64,000 nucleotides of DNA from Pseudomonas duriflava (GCF_007830155.1 NZ_VLKY01000009.1:62001-126000); one strand, 5' to 3'; numbered from the stretch's first letter, positions 8,766 to 17,504 are shown. Program-made: numbers and translations. Notes: generated by a model from the sequence alone, not told the origin.

Positions 8766-11510
8766 TCAGGCGCTTTGGGACAGTGCAGCGCTCTGTAGCA
8801 TGCGCTTGATCTCTGGAACACAGGAGCCGCATTGTGTGCCGCAGCCCAGAGATTGCTTGAGTCCGTTCAGGTCCAACCCTTCGGCAATACCGCCGCGGAT
8901 AGCATCCTCGCTAACATTCATGCAGTTGCAGAGGGTTTTACCGCTAGCCGCCATGTTCCTTCCGGGTGGTGTACTGAGCGGTGCCAGCAGCCAGCGGCGC
9001 AGGGGCTGATCCGCCCGGCCTTCCTCCCAGAGTTCTTTGAGCCAGCGCCGTGCGATTGTTTCTCCCGTTAGGCACAGTGCCGTGATCCGTCCGTTCTCAA
9101 GGCGAACGCGCTTTCCTATCTGGCGGTGGGCATCGTCATAGGCCATGACGGGGCCTTCCGTTAGGTTCAGGGCTGTCATGATCTGGTCGAGCAGGGCTCT
9201 ATCCGGCGCTTCAGCATGCGCCGCGCGGATGACCAGAGCCGGGCGCTCACGTCCGGTCAGCATGAAGCTGGCATGGGAGAAAGGCTCAAAAAACGGACGT
9301 AGAGCTTCGAAGCGCTTCTGCACATCGCCCTCAACCAGGGCGTACAGCTCCCACGGTAATTCAGCGTGCTCAATGTCGATCCCGGCATGTTTGAGTTCTG
9401 GTTGCTTGGAGAGCGGGTCGTAAGTAGGCAAAGTCAGAACATTCACGCCCAAGCCCTTCAGGAAGCGGTTTCCCCAGTGCATAGGGAGGAAGGCTTGACC
9501 GGGACGGACGTTTTCATCCGCTTCGACACGCACGATAAGGCTACCGCGCCGGCTTTTGACTTTAACGAGTTGACCGTTAAGCAAGCGACGATCTTGTAGG
9601 TCGTCCGGGTGTACAGAGAGCAGCGGCTCTTCCACATGACTGAATAGCCGCGCGGCAGTGCCGGTACGGCTCATGCCATGCCAGTGATCGCGCAGGCGGC
9701 CAGTGTTCAGCGTGAGCGGATAGTGAGCCTCTTGCTGCTCCTTGGCGGCAGCATACTCTTCGGCAATGAAGCGCGCCCGGCCGGACTCGGTAGGGAAGCG
9801 GCCATGGGTGTACAGCCGTGGCGTACCCTGCGTGGCGCCTATTGGAAAAGGCCATTGCTGCGGTCCTTGCGTGTCGATCAGGTTATAGCTGATGCCGGAT
9901 AGGTCCAGATCGCGGCCTGCAGTCAGGTGTTTGTATTCCTCGAACAATGCCTGGGGGGTCTCGAAGCGGAATCGGTTGGAAACCTCAGGGTGCAGAAGAG
10001 CTTCGAGCCGCCGGGCAAAATCCGTAGTAATGGCCCAGTCCGGGCGTGCCTCACCAGGCGCAGGTATGGCAGGGCGGACATGACTGATGCGACGTTCGGA
10101 GTTGGTAACGGTACCTTCCTTTTCGCCCCAGCTGGCGGCGGGGAGCAGCAGGTCGGCATAACGGCAGGTCTCGGTGGTAAAGAACGCCTCCTGAACCACC
10201 ACGAAGGGGCATTTGGCCAGGGCTTCGTGAACTTTTGTCTGATCGGGTAGCGACTGTGCCGGGTTGGTGCAGGCGATCCAGAGCGCCTTGATCTTTCCGC
10301 GATGTACCGCATCGAACAGATCGATGGCAGACAGGCCCGGCGCTTCCGGCAACGCGTCGACGCCCCAATAAGCGGCAACCTCGCTTCGATGAGCCGGATT
10401 GGCTACTTCCCGGTGCCCCGGCAGCAGGTTGGAAAGACTTCCCGTTTCGCGTCCGCCCATGGCATTGGGCTGGCCGGTCAGGGAGAACGGGCCGGCACCC
10501 ACTTTACCAATCTGACCCGTGGCCAAGTGCAGATTGATCAAGGCCGTATTCTTGGCCGTTCCGGCGCTGGACTGGTTGAGGCCCATGCACCAGAGCGACA
10601 GGAAGGCAGGCGACATGCCGATCCAGCGGGCGCAGGTGTTTAAAGCATCAACGGTAATCCCACACAGCTCTGCAACCATGGCAGGCGTGTAGGTACGCGC
10701 CAGGGCCTTCAGCGCCGTGAAGCCCTCAGTATGCGTATTGATGTAGGAATGATTGATCCAACCCTCCCTAAGCAGAATGTGCAAAACGCCATGAAACAGC
10801 GCCACGTCCGTACCGGGATGGATAGCGAGGTGCAGATCAGCCAGCGCAGTGGTATCGGTACGACGCGGATCGACCACGATGATTTTCATGTCGGGCCGCT
10901 GTGCCTTGGCTTCTTCCAGACGGCGGAACAGCACTGGATGGGCATAGGCCATGTTGCTGCCGGCAATGAGCAGCGTCTCGGCCTGCTCGATGTCTTCGTA
11001 GGAGCAGGGCGGCGCATCGGCACCAAGGCTGCGCTTGTAACCAACCACCGCAGAGGACATGCATAGCCGCGAGTTGCTGTCGAGGTTGTTTGTTCCGACC
11101 AGGGCGCGGGCCAGTTTGTTGAAGGCATAGTAGTCTTCAGTCAGAAGCTGTCCGGAAATATAAAATGCCACGCTGTCCGGGCCATGCTCGCGAAGGGTTT
11201 CGGCGAACACGTGAGCGGCGTGGTCGAGTGCGCTGTCCCAGTCAGTGCGGCTGCGAGCCAGCCCCTTGCCCAGGCGTAACTCGGGATAGAGCGCACGTGC
11301 ATCCAGGTCGCCGGTCAGGTGCAGTGTCGACCCCTTGCTGCACAGCTTGCCGTAGTTGGCTGGATGATCAGGGTCACCTTTGACGTCCAGGATACGCACA
11401 CCGTCATGCTCGATCAGGACGCCGCAGCCCACGCCACAATAGCAGCAGGTGGAGGGCGTAATCTGGGTCGCGGCAGCGTCACGAAACGGTTCGTGAAGAT
11501 GGATGTTCAT
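8766..11510 (-). CDS. nasC: Assimilatory nitrate reductase, molybdopterin catalytic subunit
   Basis: The 914-residue protein begins with the [4Fe-4S] motif C22-x2-C25-x3-C29...C57, followed by the Mo-bisMGD oxidoreductase domains and the dinucleotide-binding domain (about 580-720). A C-terminal BFD-like [2Fe-2S] domain follows (CNC...CGTQCGSC, about 865-910). It reduces nitrate to nitrite in the cytoplasm. The gene is called nasC in P. aeruginosa; the Klebsiella counterpart is NasA. GGAG seven bases before ATG supports the start. It lies 73 bases downstream of the NirB-like flavoprotein gene on the same strand, so both share the ANTAR-controlled leader at 12993-13088. The flavoprotein is the probable electron donor. 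Confidence 0.95.
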   Translation of the reverse strand: MNIHLHEPFRDAAATQITPSTCCYCGVGCGVLIEHDGVRILDVKGDPDHPANYGKLCSKGSTLHLTGDLDARALYPELRLGKGLARSRTDWDSALDHAAHVFAETLREHGPDSVAFYISGQLLTEDYYAFNKLARALVGTNNLDSNSRLCMSSAVVGYKRSLGADAPPCSYEDIEQAETLLIAGSNMAYAHPVLFRRLEEAKAQRPDMKIIVVDPRRTDTTALADLHLAIHPGTDVALFHGVLHILLREGWINHSYINTHTEGFTALKALARTYTPAMVAELCGITVDALNTCARWIGMSPAFLSLWCMGLNQSSAGTAKNTALINLHLATGQIGKVGAGPFSLTGQPNAMGGRETGSLSNLLPGHREVANPAHRSEVAAYWGVDALPEAPGLSAIDLFDAVHRGKIKALWIACTNPAQSLPDQTKVHEALAKCPFVVVQEAFFTTETCRYADLLLPAASWGEKEGTVTNSERRISHVRPAIPAPGEARPDWAITTDFARRLEALLHPEVSNRFRFETPQALFEEYKHLTAGRDLDLSGISYNLIDTQGPQQWPFPIGATQGTPRLYTHGRFPTESGRARFIAEEYAAAKEQQEAHYPLTLNTGRLRDHWHGMSRTGTAARLFSHVEEPLLSVHPDDLQDRRLLNGQLVKVKSRRGSLIVRVEADENVRPGQAFLPMHWGNRFLKGLGVNVLTLPTYDPLSKQPELKHAGIDIEHAELPWELYALVEGDVQKRFEALRPFFEPFSHASFMLTGRERPALVIRAAHAEAPDRALLDQIMTALNLTEGPVMAYDDAHRQIGKRVRLENGRITALCLTGETIARRWLKELWEEGRADQPLRRWLLAPLSTPPGRNMAASGKTLCNCMNVSEDAIRGGIAEGLDLNGLKQSLGCGTQCGSCVPEIKRMLQSAALSQSA

Positions 11511-11583
11511 TCAGGTACTCCATTCTTTTCTTTGGACGCGGGCCGTGTGGCAAGCGAGATAGATCGGTTAGGCAACGGCCAGG

Positions 11584-12939
11584 CTACGGTATTGCCGAAG
11601 ACGGTAAATGCAGGCTGTGTTCGGCAATTGCCTTGACGATGGCGCCTTTGCAAACGCTGTTACTGCCGCAAATCCCTATCTCGTCACTTATCGGTGTGGT
11701 CTTGTCCTGACTCTGGTGAGCAGCGTTACCCAAGGCATGCTCGCCGAACATCAATAGGTCACGTATCGTGCTGACGTTGCGGCGCTCGCGGATCTGGCGG
11801 AAATACCAGTTACCGTCGGCGGTGTCGCCGTACAGGCAGGCGCCAACAAGAATGTCATCCTTGATGACCAGCTTTTTATAGACCCCGTCGATAGGGTCAG
11901 AGAGGGTGATTTCCTCGCAACCTTCGCCACCCATGAAATCACCGGCAGAAAACAGATCAATACCGGTTACCTTAAGTTTGGTCGACGTGACCGAGCCCTG
12001 ATAATGCGCAGTGCCCTGTAAAGCCAGGTGATTCGCACAAACCTTGGCCTGTTCGAACAAAGGTGCAACCAAGCCGTAGGCGATGCCGCGGTGAGCGGCA
12101 CATTCACCAACGGAGTAGATGTTAGGGTCAGAAGTACGAAGAGCGTCATCAACAATCAGCCCGCGATTGCATTCCAGACCGGCCGCTTCGGCCAGTGCAT
12201 AGTTCGGACGGATTCCAGCGGCCATCACGACCAGATCGGCCGGAACTTCATCCCCATCGGCAAAGCGCACGGCGCAAACACGGCCATTGCCATCATCCAG
12301 CAGTTCAGCAGTTTGCTTGGGCAACAGGAAGTTGAGGCCACGGCTTTCCAGAGCCGTTTGCAACAGCGTGGCGGCGGTCTTGTCCAGTTGGCGCTCCATC
12401 AGCCAATTACCGATGTGAACCACCGTCACATGCATGCCTCGAAGCTTCAAGCCGTTCGCGGCCTCCAGGCCCAGTAGGCCGCCGCCAATAACCACGGCAT
12501 GGCGGTGGGTTTCAGCGGTGTCGATCATGCTCTGGGTGTCGGCAATATCACGATAGCCAATCACGCCCTGCAGATCCTTACCTGGAACGGGCAAGACGAA
12601 GGGGGTAGAGCCGGTGGCGATGATCAGGCGGTCATAGGTGGCCACGGTGCCGTCCTCGGCGATCACGCGGCGATGCTCACGGTCGATCTGGATAACTTTA
12701 CGGTTCAGATGCAGCTCGATGTTGTGCTTGGCATACCAGGCGAGGTCGTTCAGCACGATCTCTTCAAATGTCTGCTCGCCAGCCAGCACGGGAGAAAGCA
12801 GTATGCGGTTATAGTTCGGATGCGGTTCAGCACCAAAGACCGTGACGTCATATAGGTCGGGAGCGAGCTTGAACAACTCTTCCAGAGTGCGCACCCCGGC
12901 CATCCCATTTCCGATCAATACTAGCTTGAGCTTTTTCAT
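11584..12939 (-). CDS. NAD(P)H-dependent flavoprotein: NirB N-terminal half or NasC-type electron-transfer subunit
   Basis: The 451-residue protein starts at MKKLKLVLIGNGMAG (ATG 12939, GGAG seven bases before). It has an FAD-binding Rossmann motif, a second nucleotide-binding motif VVIGGGLLGLEA, and a C-terminal domain as in nitrite reductase large subunits. It then enters a BFD-type [2Fe-2S] domain (ICGSNSVCKGAIVKAI) and stops about 15 residues later. The second cysteine pair and the whole siroheme/[4Fe-4S] half of NirB are missing, and no nirD follows. This could be a truncated NirB, or a stand-alone electron donor of the Klebsiella NasC kind, which has about this length. The position upstream of nitrate reductase favours a working donor subunit. 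Confidence 0.8.
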   Translation of the reverse strand: MKKLKLVLIGNGMAGVRTLEELFKLAPDLYDVTVFGAEPHPNYNRILLSPVLAGEQTFEEIVLNDLAWYAKHNIELHLNRKVIQIDREHRRVIAEDGTVATYDRLIIATGSTPFVLPVPGKDLQGVIGYRDIADTQSMIDTAETHRHAVVIGGGLLGLEAANGLKLRGMHVTVVHIGNWLMERQLDKTAATLLQTALESRGLNFLLPKQTAELLDDGNGRVCAVRFADGDEVPADLVVMAAGIRPNYALAEAAGLECNRGLIVDDALRTSDPNIYSVGECAAHRGIAYGLVAPLFEQAKVCANHLALQGTAHYQGSVTSTKLKVTGIDLFSAGDFMGGEGCEEITLSDPIDGVYKKLVIKDDILVGACLYGDTADGNWYFRQIRERRNVSTIRDLLMFGEHALGNAAHQSQDKTTPISDEIGICGSNSVCKGAIVKAIAEHSLHLPSSAIP

Positions 12940-12992
12940 CAGGCGTCTCCGCATGCGTAACCCTGCCGGTCTCGCACTTAAATCGAGGCAAC

Positions 12993-13088
12993 AAAAAAGG
13001 CGTCTCGCACAATCACTAGAGTGCGAGGACGCCTTTGTCCGGTCCCGTTCAATCGGGAGCGCCGCCATTCGCCATTGAAGGCTGCGCT
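12993..13088 (-). promoter_or_regulatory. ANTAR-type antiterminator leader of the flavoprotein-nitrate reductase operon
   Basis: On the minus strand, P1 (13088-13058) closes on loop AATGGC and P2 (13040-13027, GGAC/GTCC) on loop AAAGGC. The terminator (13036-12993) has an uninterrupted long stem, AAAGGCGTC and TCGCAC with their complements, then TTTTTT. P2 and the terminator share bases, so they exclude each other. A1 and G4 are kept in both loops. Confidence 0.88.
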
Positions 13089-13107
13089 TGATGTATGCCT
13101 ATCCTTA

Positions 13108-13124
13108 AGCAGAGGACGTGCCAG
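13108..13124 (-). promoter_or_regulatory. Sigma-54 promoter of the flavoprotein-nitrate reductase operon
   Basis: The minus strand reads CTGGCACGTCCTCTGCT, differing from the TGGCAC-N5-TTGC consensus at one base and with GG-N10-GC spacing. Transcription would begin near 13096, about eight bases before leader hairpin P1. Confidence 0.75.
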
Positions 13125-13188
13125 TTTTGTAACTAGCGAATAATGCGGAGGTTTTACTGTTAGGGCAGGGCATGAACGGCCCTATTCA

Positions 13189-13205
13189 TGCACCACCCTG
13201 ATGCG
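13189..13205. promoter_or_regulatory. NtrC-like binding dyad
   Basis: TGCACCACCCTGATGCG matches the NtrC dyad TGCAC-N5-TGGTGCA with a complete left half and five of seven bases in the right half. It starts 65 bases upstream of the sigma-54 element, as expected for an enhancer site, and sits just past the 3' end of the thioesterase gene. Confidence 0.5.
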
Positions 13206-13214
13206 CCATGCACA

Positions 13215-13715
13215 TTAACCGTGCGATCCCTCCCGGATTGGCGTCAGGTTTTGCATACCCGAAGACGGTTGGTCGCTGACCCAGTTGACCTTGGGAAAGG
13301 TCCGGTGGAATGGCTTGGGCATCGGTTCGATATGCTTTTCCCGATAGTTGTAAAACACGAACCCGCACTTGGCGAGTGCGATCAACGTATCGGTATCAGG
13401 CCGCGTGATCCGGAAAATCATATCGCCGCCGTACTTGTTGAAATCCATGACACCTATGTCGAACTGCAGCTTATCGCGGGCGAAGGCTTCGGCCAGGTAG
13501 ACAGTGGCAAGATCGGTCACCATCGTGCCGATGCCATCCTCGGAGCCATCCCTGATTCCGTAGTAGAACATGAAGCGAGTACGAGCTTCAGAGATCATGG
13601 AAATCATCGACTCGTTACTCAGATGGCCACCGGCATTGATGTCGGTACTGCGGACCGTTTGGTACGTTGTGAAATAGAACTGGTCGCTTGGAAGGTTGAG
13701 TTCGATGCGGGCCAT
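13215..13715 (-). CDS. Hot-dog fold thioesterase family protein
   Basis: The 166-residue protein has the hot-dog layout: FTTYQTVRSTDINAGGHLSNESMISMISEAR with the D-x-N-x-x-x-H-L-x-N pattern at about residues 25-34, then a central strand region and GFVFYNY near 120. Members hydrolyse acyl-CoA or related thioesters; the substrate is unknown. GGAG six bases before ATG supports the start. It stands between the nitrate operons without an obvious link to nitrogen. Its 3' end abuts the NtrC-like site of the next operon. Confidence 0.8.
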   Translation of the reverse strand: MARIELNLPSDQFYFTTYQTVRSTDINAGGHLSNESMISMISEARTRFMFYYGIRDGSEDGIGTMVTDLATVYLAEAFARDKLQFDIGVMDFNKYGGDMIFRITRPDTDTLIALAKCGFVFYNYREKHIEPMPKPFHRTFPKVNWVSDQPSSGMQNLTPIREGSHG

Positions 13716-14234
13716 GATGAGCTCCCATTTTTGGTTTTCTTATCGAGGCTTATGCTTGGAGCTGAACAAGCATGCCGTCTGGAATCGAAATCCCGCGTTA
13801 CTTTTACACTGTCAACGGCTCTTTTGAGAAGCGGTTTAACGGAACGTTTTTAACAGGCCATCTTCACGAAGGAGTGAAGATGGCCTCAGCAGACTTCTGG
13901 TATTCCCTTCCGCCATGCTGAAGATTCGCCCTTTATGTCCTGAATGGCTGATCCTGACGCCGTTCACGTTTCGCAAGGTCTTCAAGCCGATCCTTGCCGT
14001 GTTGCTACTAAGCGGGGCGGGGTAGTGGCACCATGCATGTTTTCCAATTTGACCCGCCTGTATAACAGCGTAGCCAAGAAAGCCTACTTGAAGCGCTTAA
14101 ACGTGCTGGTTAGTTATCTAACAGGCCTACTAGCCAGCCTGCAAATAGGCCTATAACCGGCTGGCCCTGATGCCGTTCCGATCGACCGGGATCTGGCGTA
14201 ATGCGCTTGCAACCTTTCTCTGGCAGGCCAAGGT
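13716..14234. other. Gene-free stretch with one perfect hairpin
   Basis: The 519 bases between the thioesterase and the phosphatase-kinase genes contain no convincing gene; a 70-codon plus-strand frame has no ribosome binding site or recognisable product. A perfect 13-bp hairpin, AGGCCATCTTCAC (13855-13867) with GTGAAGATGGCCT (13874-13886), lacks a U-tract on either strand. Confidence 0.5.
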
Positions 14235-15905
14235 TTACTGACGATAAAGCCATATCAGAAGCATCAGCATATTCACCAACAGTGATACGCAGGCCACGCT
14301 GCGCCAGAAACCCACCGGATTTTGCTCCATCAGTGGTCGTGGCCGTGGCGCTGGCTGTTGCTCTGCCTGCTCAAGGGCCAGGAGCGCCTGTTCGGCCGTT
14401 TCGAAACGTTCAGCGGGGTCGGCAGCCACGCAACGCTGAAGCCAGTCGTTCAGCCAGGCTGGGGCGTCCGGTCGGTAGCGCAGGGCATTTCCGGGTTGAC
14501 CAAAGCGCGGGCGCTGAAAAGCCTCGATTTCGCCGTATGGATAATGGTCTGTCAGTAATTGATAAAGGGTAACGCCTACTGCGAATAGATCCTGCTGCGG
14601 TGTAGGCGCTACGCCTTCAAAAGCTTCGGGTGCCAGATAGGTAGGCGTGCCGGGTACAGTATGTGCTTCTGCACGAGAGAGCCCTGGGCAGTAGGCCAGC
14701 CCGAAGTCCAAAAGTCTCAACTCTCCGTCATCACCCCGATGCAGGTTTTCGGGCTTAATGTCACGGTGCAGAATGTTGCGTCGGTGTAGCTGCCCTACCG
14801 CACGCAGCAAGCGAGTAGCTGTATCCAGCCATTCGCCCAAAGGAAGCGGGCCCCTCTGCCGGAGCTGTTCGGCCAGCGTCTGCCCAGCGTACTCACGCTG
14901 TACATAGTAAAGGTGCTGGCGGTGGGGCAGTGGATGCAGCTCAACGAACGCGCGGCCTGCTACACGCCGCAAAAACCACTCCTCCATGAGCAATGCCTGA
15001 GCAGCATGGGTGTCGTCCTGAAGGGCAGGTGGCAAGGTCTTGAGTAACCAGGCGTGGCCCGTCTCGTCATGCACGCGGTATAGCCAGGATTGCTGAGAGG
15101 CTGCAGTGCGCTGGGTCACTTGCCAGCCCTCGAATACCTGGCCTTCCTTCAGGCGCGGTGGAAGGGGCCAGCTTTCCACGGCAGCCAGGCTGTCAGCCAG
15201 TTGTCTTTCCGGTAAACCGTCGATTCGAATCAGCAGGGCGCTGGCATTATCCTGGCTGCCTGCCAAATGAGCGGCACGGGTCAGGGCCTGGGCTGCAGCG
15301 TTCATTGCTGGTTCATCGGACAGGATGCGGCGGACACCCTCATCACCTAGCGTGGCCCAGACGCCATCGCTGACCAGTGCAAATACGTCGCCGGTACGTA
15401 GCTCTCCCTCACGGAAATCCACGACCAAATGGGCTTCCAGCCCCATCGCCCGCGTTAAAACATGCTGCATGCCCGGCTGCTGCCAGACATGATCTTCTGT
15501 CAGGCAATACAGTTCACCGTCTCGCCAGTGGTAAGCACGGCAGTCGCCCACATGAGCCAGGGTGAAGCGATGTCCTCGCAGCACTAAAGCGGTCAACGTC
15601 GTTAATAAGGGTTGACCATTGCCAGCCGCCTGGAGCCAGCGGTTTTGTGCCAGGAGCAGGCGATCAAGCGCTTGCGCCACTGGCCAGGTTTCTGGCGTGG
15701 AATAGTAGTCCAGGGCCAGGGCCTGAACAGTCGAGTGTGCAGCAAGACCGCCATCGGCGCACTGGCTCACCCCATCGGCCAGGGCAAACAGGTGACCCTT
15801 GCTGTTGCTCAATGACGGGCTGGGCGTAACGCTACGCAGGGCGTCTTGATTCTCAGCGCGTGGGCCGGTAGCTGAGGATTCGCCAAGAGTAAGCATCAAG
15901 GGCAT
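14235..15905 (-). CDS. PP2C protein phosphatase fused to a Ser/Thr protein kinase, C-terminal membrane anchor
   Basis: Counting from a possible TTG at 15929 (564 residues), the N-terminal PP2C domain spans about 12-240 with the metal motifs RAENQD, ALADGVSQ, LVSDGV and GSQDNAS. The kinase domain spans about 265-520 with Lys297, HRD at 388-390, DFG at 408-410 and APE at 433-435. A single hydrophobic helix ends the protein (about 541-561). All catalytic motifs of both enzymes look intact. I chose ATG 15905; ATG 15896 is also possible, and none has a clear ribosome binding site. P. aeruginosa has a kinase gene at the same place beside nasA. It follows nasA on the same strand and probably shares its transcript. 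Confidence 0.88.
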   Translation of the reverse strand: MPLMLTLGESSATGPRAENQDALRSVTPSPSLSNSKGHLFALADGVSQCADGGLAAHSTVQALALDYYSTPETWPVAQALDRLLLAQNRWLQAAGNGQPLLTTLTALVLRGHRFTLAHVGDCRAYHWRDGELYCLTEDHVWQQPGMQHVLTRAMGLEAHLVVDFREGELRTGDVFALVSDGVWATLGDEGVRRILSDEPAMNAAAQALTRAAHLAGSQDNASALLIRIDGLPERQLADSLAAVESWPLPPRLKEGQVFEGWQVTQRTAASQQSWLYRVHDETGHAWLLKTLPPALQDDTHAAQALLMEEWFLRRVAGRAFVELHPLPHRQHLYYVQREYAGQTLAEQLRQRGPLPLGEWLDTATRLLRAVGQLHRRNILHRDIKPENLHRGDDGELRLLDFGLAYCPGLSRAEAHTVPGTPTYLAPEAFEGVAPTPQQDLFAVGVTLYQLLTDHYPYGEIEAFQRPRFGQPGNALRYRPDAPAWLNDWLQRCVAADPAERFETAEQALLALEQAEQQPAPRPRPLMEQNPVGFWRSVACVSLLVNMLMLLIWLYRQ

Positions 15906-15967
15906 GGCCAGAAACGCCTGAGCAGACAAAAGGAGTCCATACGGTCTCGTGATGAAAGAATCGAATC

Positions 15968-16000
15968 GACAAGAAGGCCGTAGCGGGCAGCCTTCTTGTC
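15968..16000 (-). terminator. Hairpin between nasA and the phosphatase-kinase gene
   Basis: GACAAGAAGGC (15968-15978) pairs with GCCTTCTTGTC (15990-16000), an 11-bp stem. No U-tract follows on the minus strand, so it may reduce or process read-through from nasA rather than end it. Confidence 0.4.
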
Positions 16001-16040
16001 ATGACTCGCCTGAGCATAACCCGGGCGAGACTGCGAGTGA

Positions 16041-17252
16041 TCAAACGCGGGCGGCAGTAACTGCGGCCGACCCCCACGTTGTTCTCCAGCGGCGCTTGAC
16101 GCTCAACAGGCCGAACCAGGCCAGGACACCCAGGGAAGCGAATAGCCAGAGGCCCAGTTGATAGTCACCTGTAGACTGCTTGATGGCGCCTAGGCCTGCC
16201 GTCAGGGCGAAACCGCCAATGCCGCCGGCCATACCGATCAGGCCGGTCATGACGCCAATCTCCTTGCGGAAGCGCTGGGGCACCAGCTGGAACACCGAGC
16301 CATTACCAGCGCCCAGACTGAGCATGGCCACTACGAACAGGGCCAGGGCGGCCATGGCGTTGGGCAGATGGAAACCGACGGCTGCAATACAGATGGCGGC
16401 TACGGTATACATGCCCAGCAGACAGCGAATACCGCCAATCCGGTCGGCTAAGGCGCCGCCTAACGGGCGCATCAGGCTGCCGGCAAATACGCAGGCGGCG
16501 GTGTAATAACCGGCGATAACTGGCTCCAGGCCGTATTGATCGTGAAAGTAGCCTGGCAATGTACTGGCGAGCCCGAGAAAACCGCCAAAGGTCACGCTAT
16601 AGAAAAACATGAACCACCAGCTGTCCTTGTCGCCCAACGCTTTTCCATAGTCGGCCAGTTTTTTTGGGGCAGGCCGCTCAGGCGCATTGCGGGCGAAGAT
16701 AACAAAGAAAATCAACGTGGCAATCAGTGGGATCAGGGCGAAGCCGAATACGTTCGTCCAGCCGAACAGTTTGGCCAGGCCGGGCGCAAACAAGGCCGCG
16801 AACACGGTACCGGAGTTGCCGGCCCCGGCGATTCCCATGGCCTTGCCCTGATGCTGTGGTGGATACCATTGCGAGGCTAGTGGCAGGGCTACTGCGAAAG
16901 AAGCACCGGCAAAGCCCAGGAAAAGCCCCAGGAGGAGTGCCTGTTGATAGGTATCGATACCCAGCTGCCATGCGGTGAACAAGGCAACGATAACCGCGAC
17001 CTGCCCAATGATGCCGGCTGTTTTAGGTGAAAGCGTGTCGGCGATGAAACCCAGAACCAAACGCAGCACCGCACCTGCCAAAATGGGCGTGGCGACCATC
17101 ATGCTGCGCTGTTGGGTGGTTAGTTCCAGGTCCGTGGCGATCTGAACGGCCAAGGGGCCTAGTACATACCACACCATAAAGCTCAGATCGAAATACAAAA
17201 ACGCCGCGAAAAGGGTAGGCGCGTGCCCGGCTTTCCAGAAACTCGTGTTCAT
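16041..17252 (-). CDS. nasA: Nitrate/nitrite transporter, major facilitator superfamily (NarK/NasA family)
   Basis: The 403-residue protein has about twelve hydrophobic segments. Nitrate-porter signatures are near helix 5 (GIAGAGNSGTVFAALFAPGL) and later in the glycine-rich GLIGMAGGIGGFAL segment. It imports nitrate for assimilation. ATG 17252 has GAGG seven bases upstream and gives MNTSFWKAGHAPTL, a normal N-terminus; an upstream in-frame start at 17366 would run into the leader RNA. It is preceded by an ANTAR-type leader and a sigma-54 promoter, and followed by the phosphatase-kinase gene. Confidence 0.95.
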   Translation of the reverse strand: MNTSFWKAGHAPTLFAAFLYFDLSFMVWYVLGPLAVQIATDLELTTQQRSMMVATPILAGAVLRLVLGFIADTLSPKTAGIIGQVAVIVALFTAWQLGIDTYQQALLLGLFLGFAGASFAVALPLASQWYPPQHQGKAMGIAGAGNSGTVFAALFAPGLAKLFGWTNVFGFALIPLIATLIFFVIFARNAPERPAPKKLADYGKALGDKDSWWFMFFYSVTFGGFLGLASTLPGYFHDQYGLEPVIAGYYTAACVFAGSLMRPLGGALADRIGGIRCLLGMYTVAAICIAAVGFHLPNAMAALALFVVAMLSLGAGNGSVFQLVPQRFRKEIGVMTGLIGMAGGIGGFALTAGLGAIKQSTGDYQLGLWLFASLGVLAWFGLLSVKRRWRTTWGSAAVTAARV

Positions 17253-17385
17253 TCGTGCACCTCGTAATCGACGATGACCTGCCGCAGGCCAGGGGTTGTG
17301 TTCGAACATCACAAGATGAACGCGACCGTTTGCATGGCGGAGTGCCGGAGCATCTGCATTCAACATTGCTATGGTGCGTCCATTT

Positions 17386-17490
17386 GCCCCAAGCGCTGGG
17401 GCTGAAACGACAAAGGCGCCACGTCACCCTCTGCCGGGGCAGGGGCAACGCGACGCCTTTGTCGTAGAGTGGCAACCGCCGTTGGTTACC
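17386..17490 (-). promoter_or_regulatory. ANTAR-type antiterminator leader of nasA, with an extra hairpin
   Basis: On the minus strand, P1 (17490-17471) has loop AACGGC, and P2 (17464-17451, CGAC/GTCG) has loop AAAGGC. The terminator stem (17465-17407) is unusually long because ACGACAAAGGCG pairs fully with CGCCTTTGTCGT. Its U-tract is therefore interrupted and lies inside the stem. A further hairpin, GCCCCA/TGGGGC (17402-17386), follows before the gene. Confidence 0.8.
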
Positions 17491-17504
17491 GTTGATACTG
17501 TTCT

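Noticed and set aside
14021-14045. GTGGCACCATGCATG as a further sigma-54 promoter
   Set aside because: The second element lacks TTGC and GG-N10-GC spacing fails; it also points away from any gene start.
13944-14156. 70-codon plus-strand frame in the gap before the phosphatase-kinase gene
   Set aside because: No ribosome binding site, no recognisable sequence features, and codon use unlike the neighbours.
8361-17464. The recurring words GGACGCCTTTGTCC and CGACGCCTTTGTCG as dispersed mobile repeats or CRISPR-like units
   Set aside because: Each copy is the P2 hairpin of a leader at a fixed distance before a gene start; there are no arrays, spacers or transposase genes.
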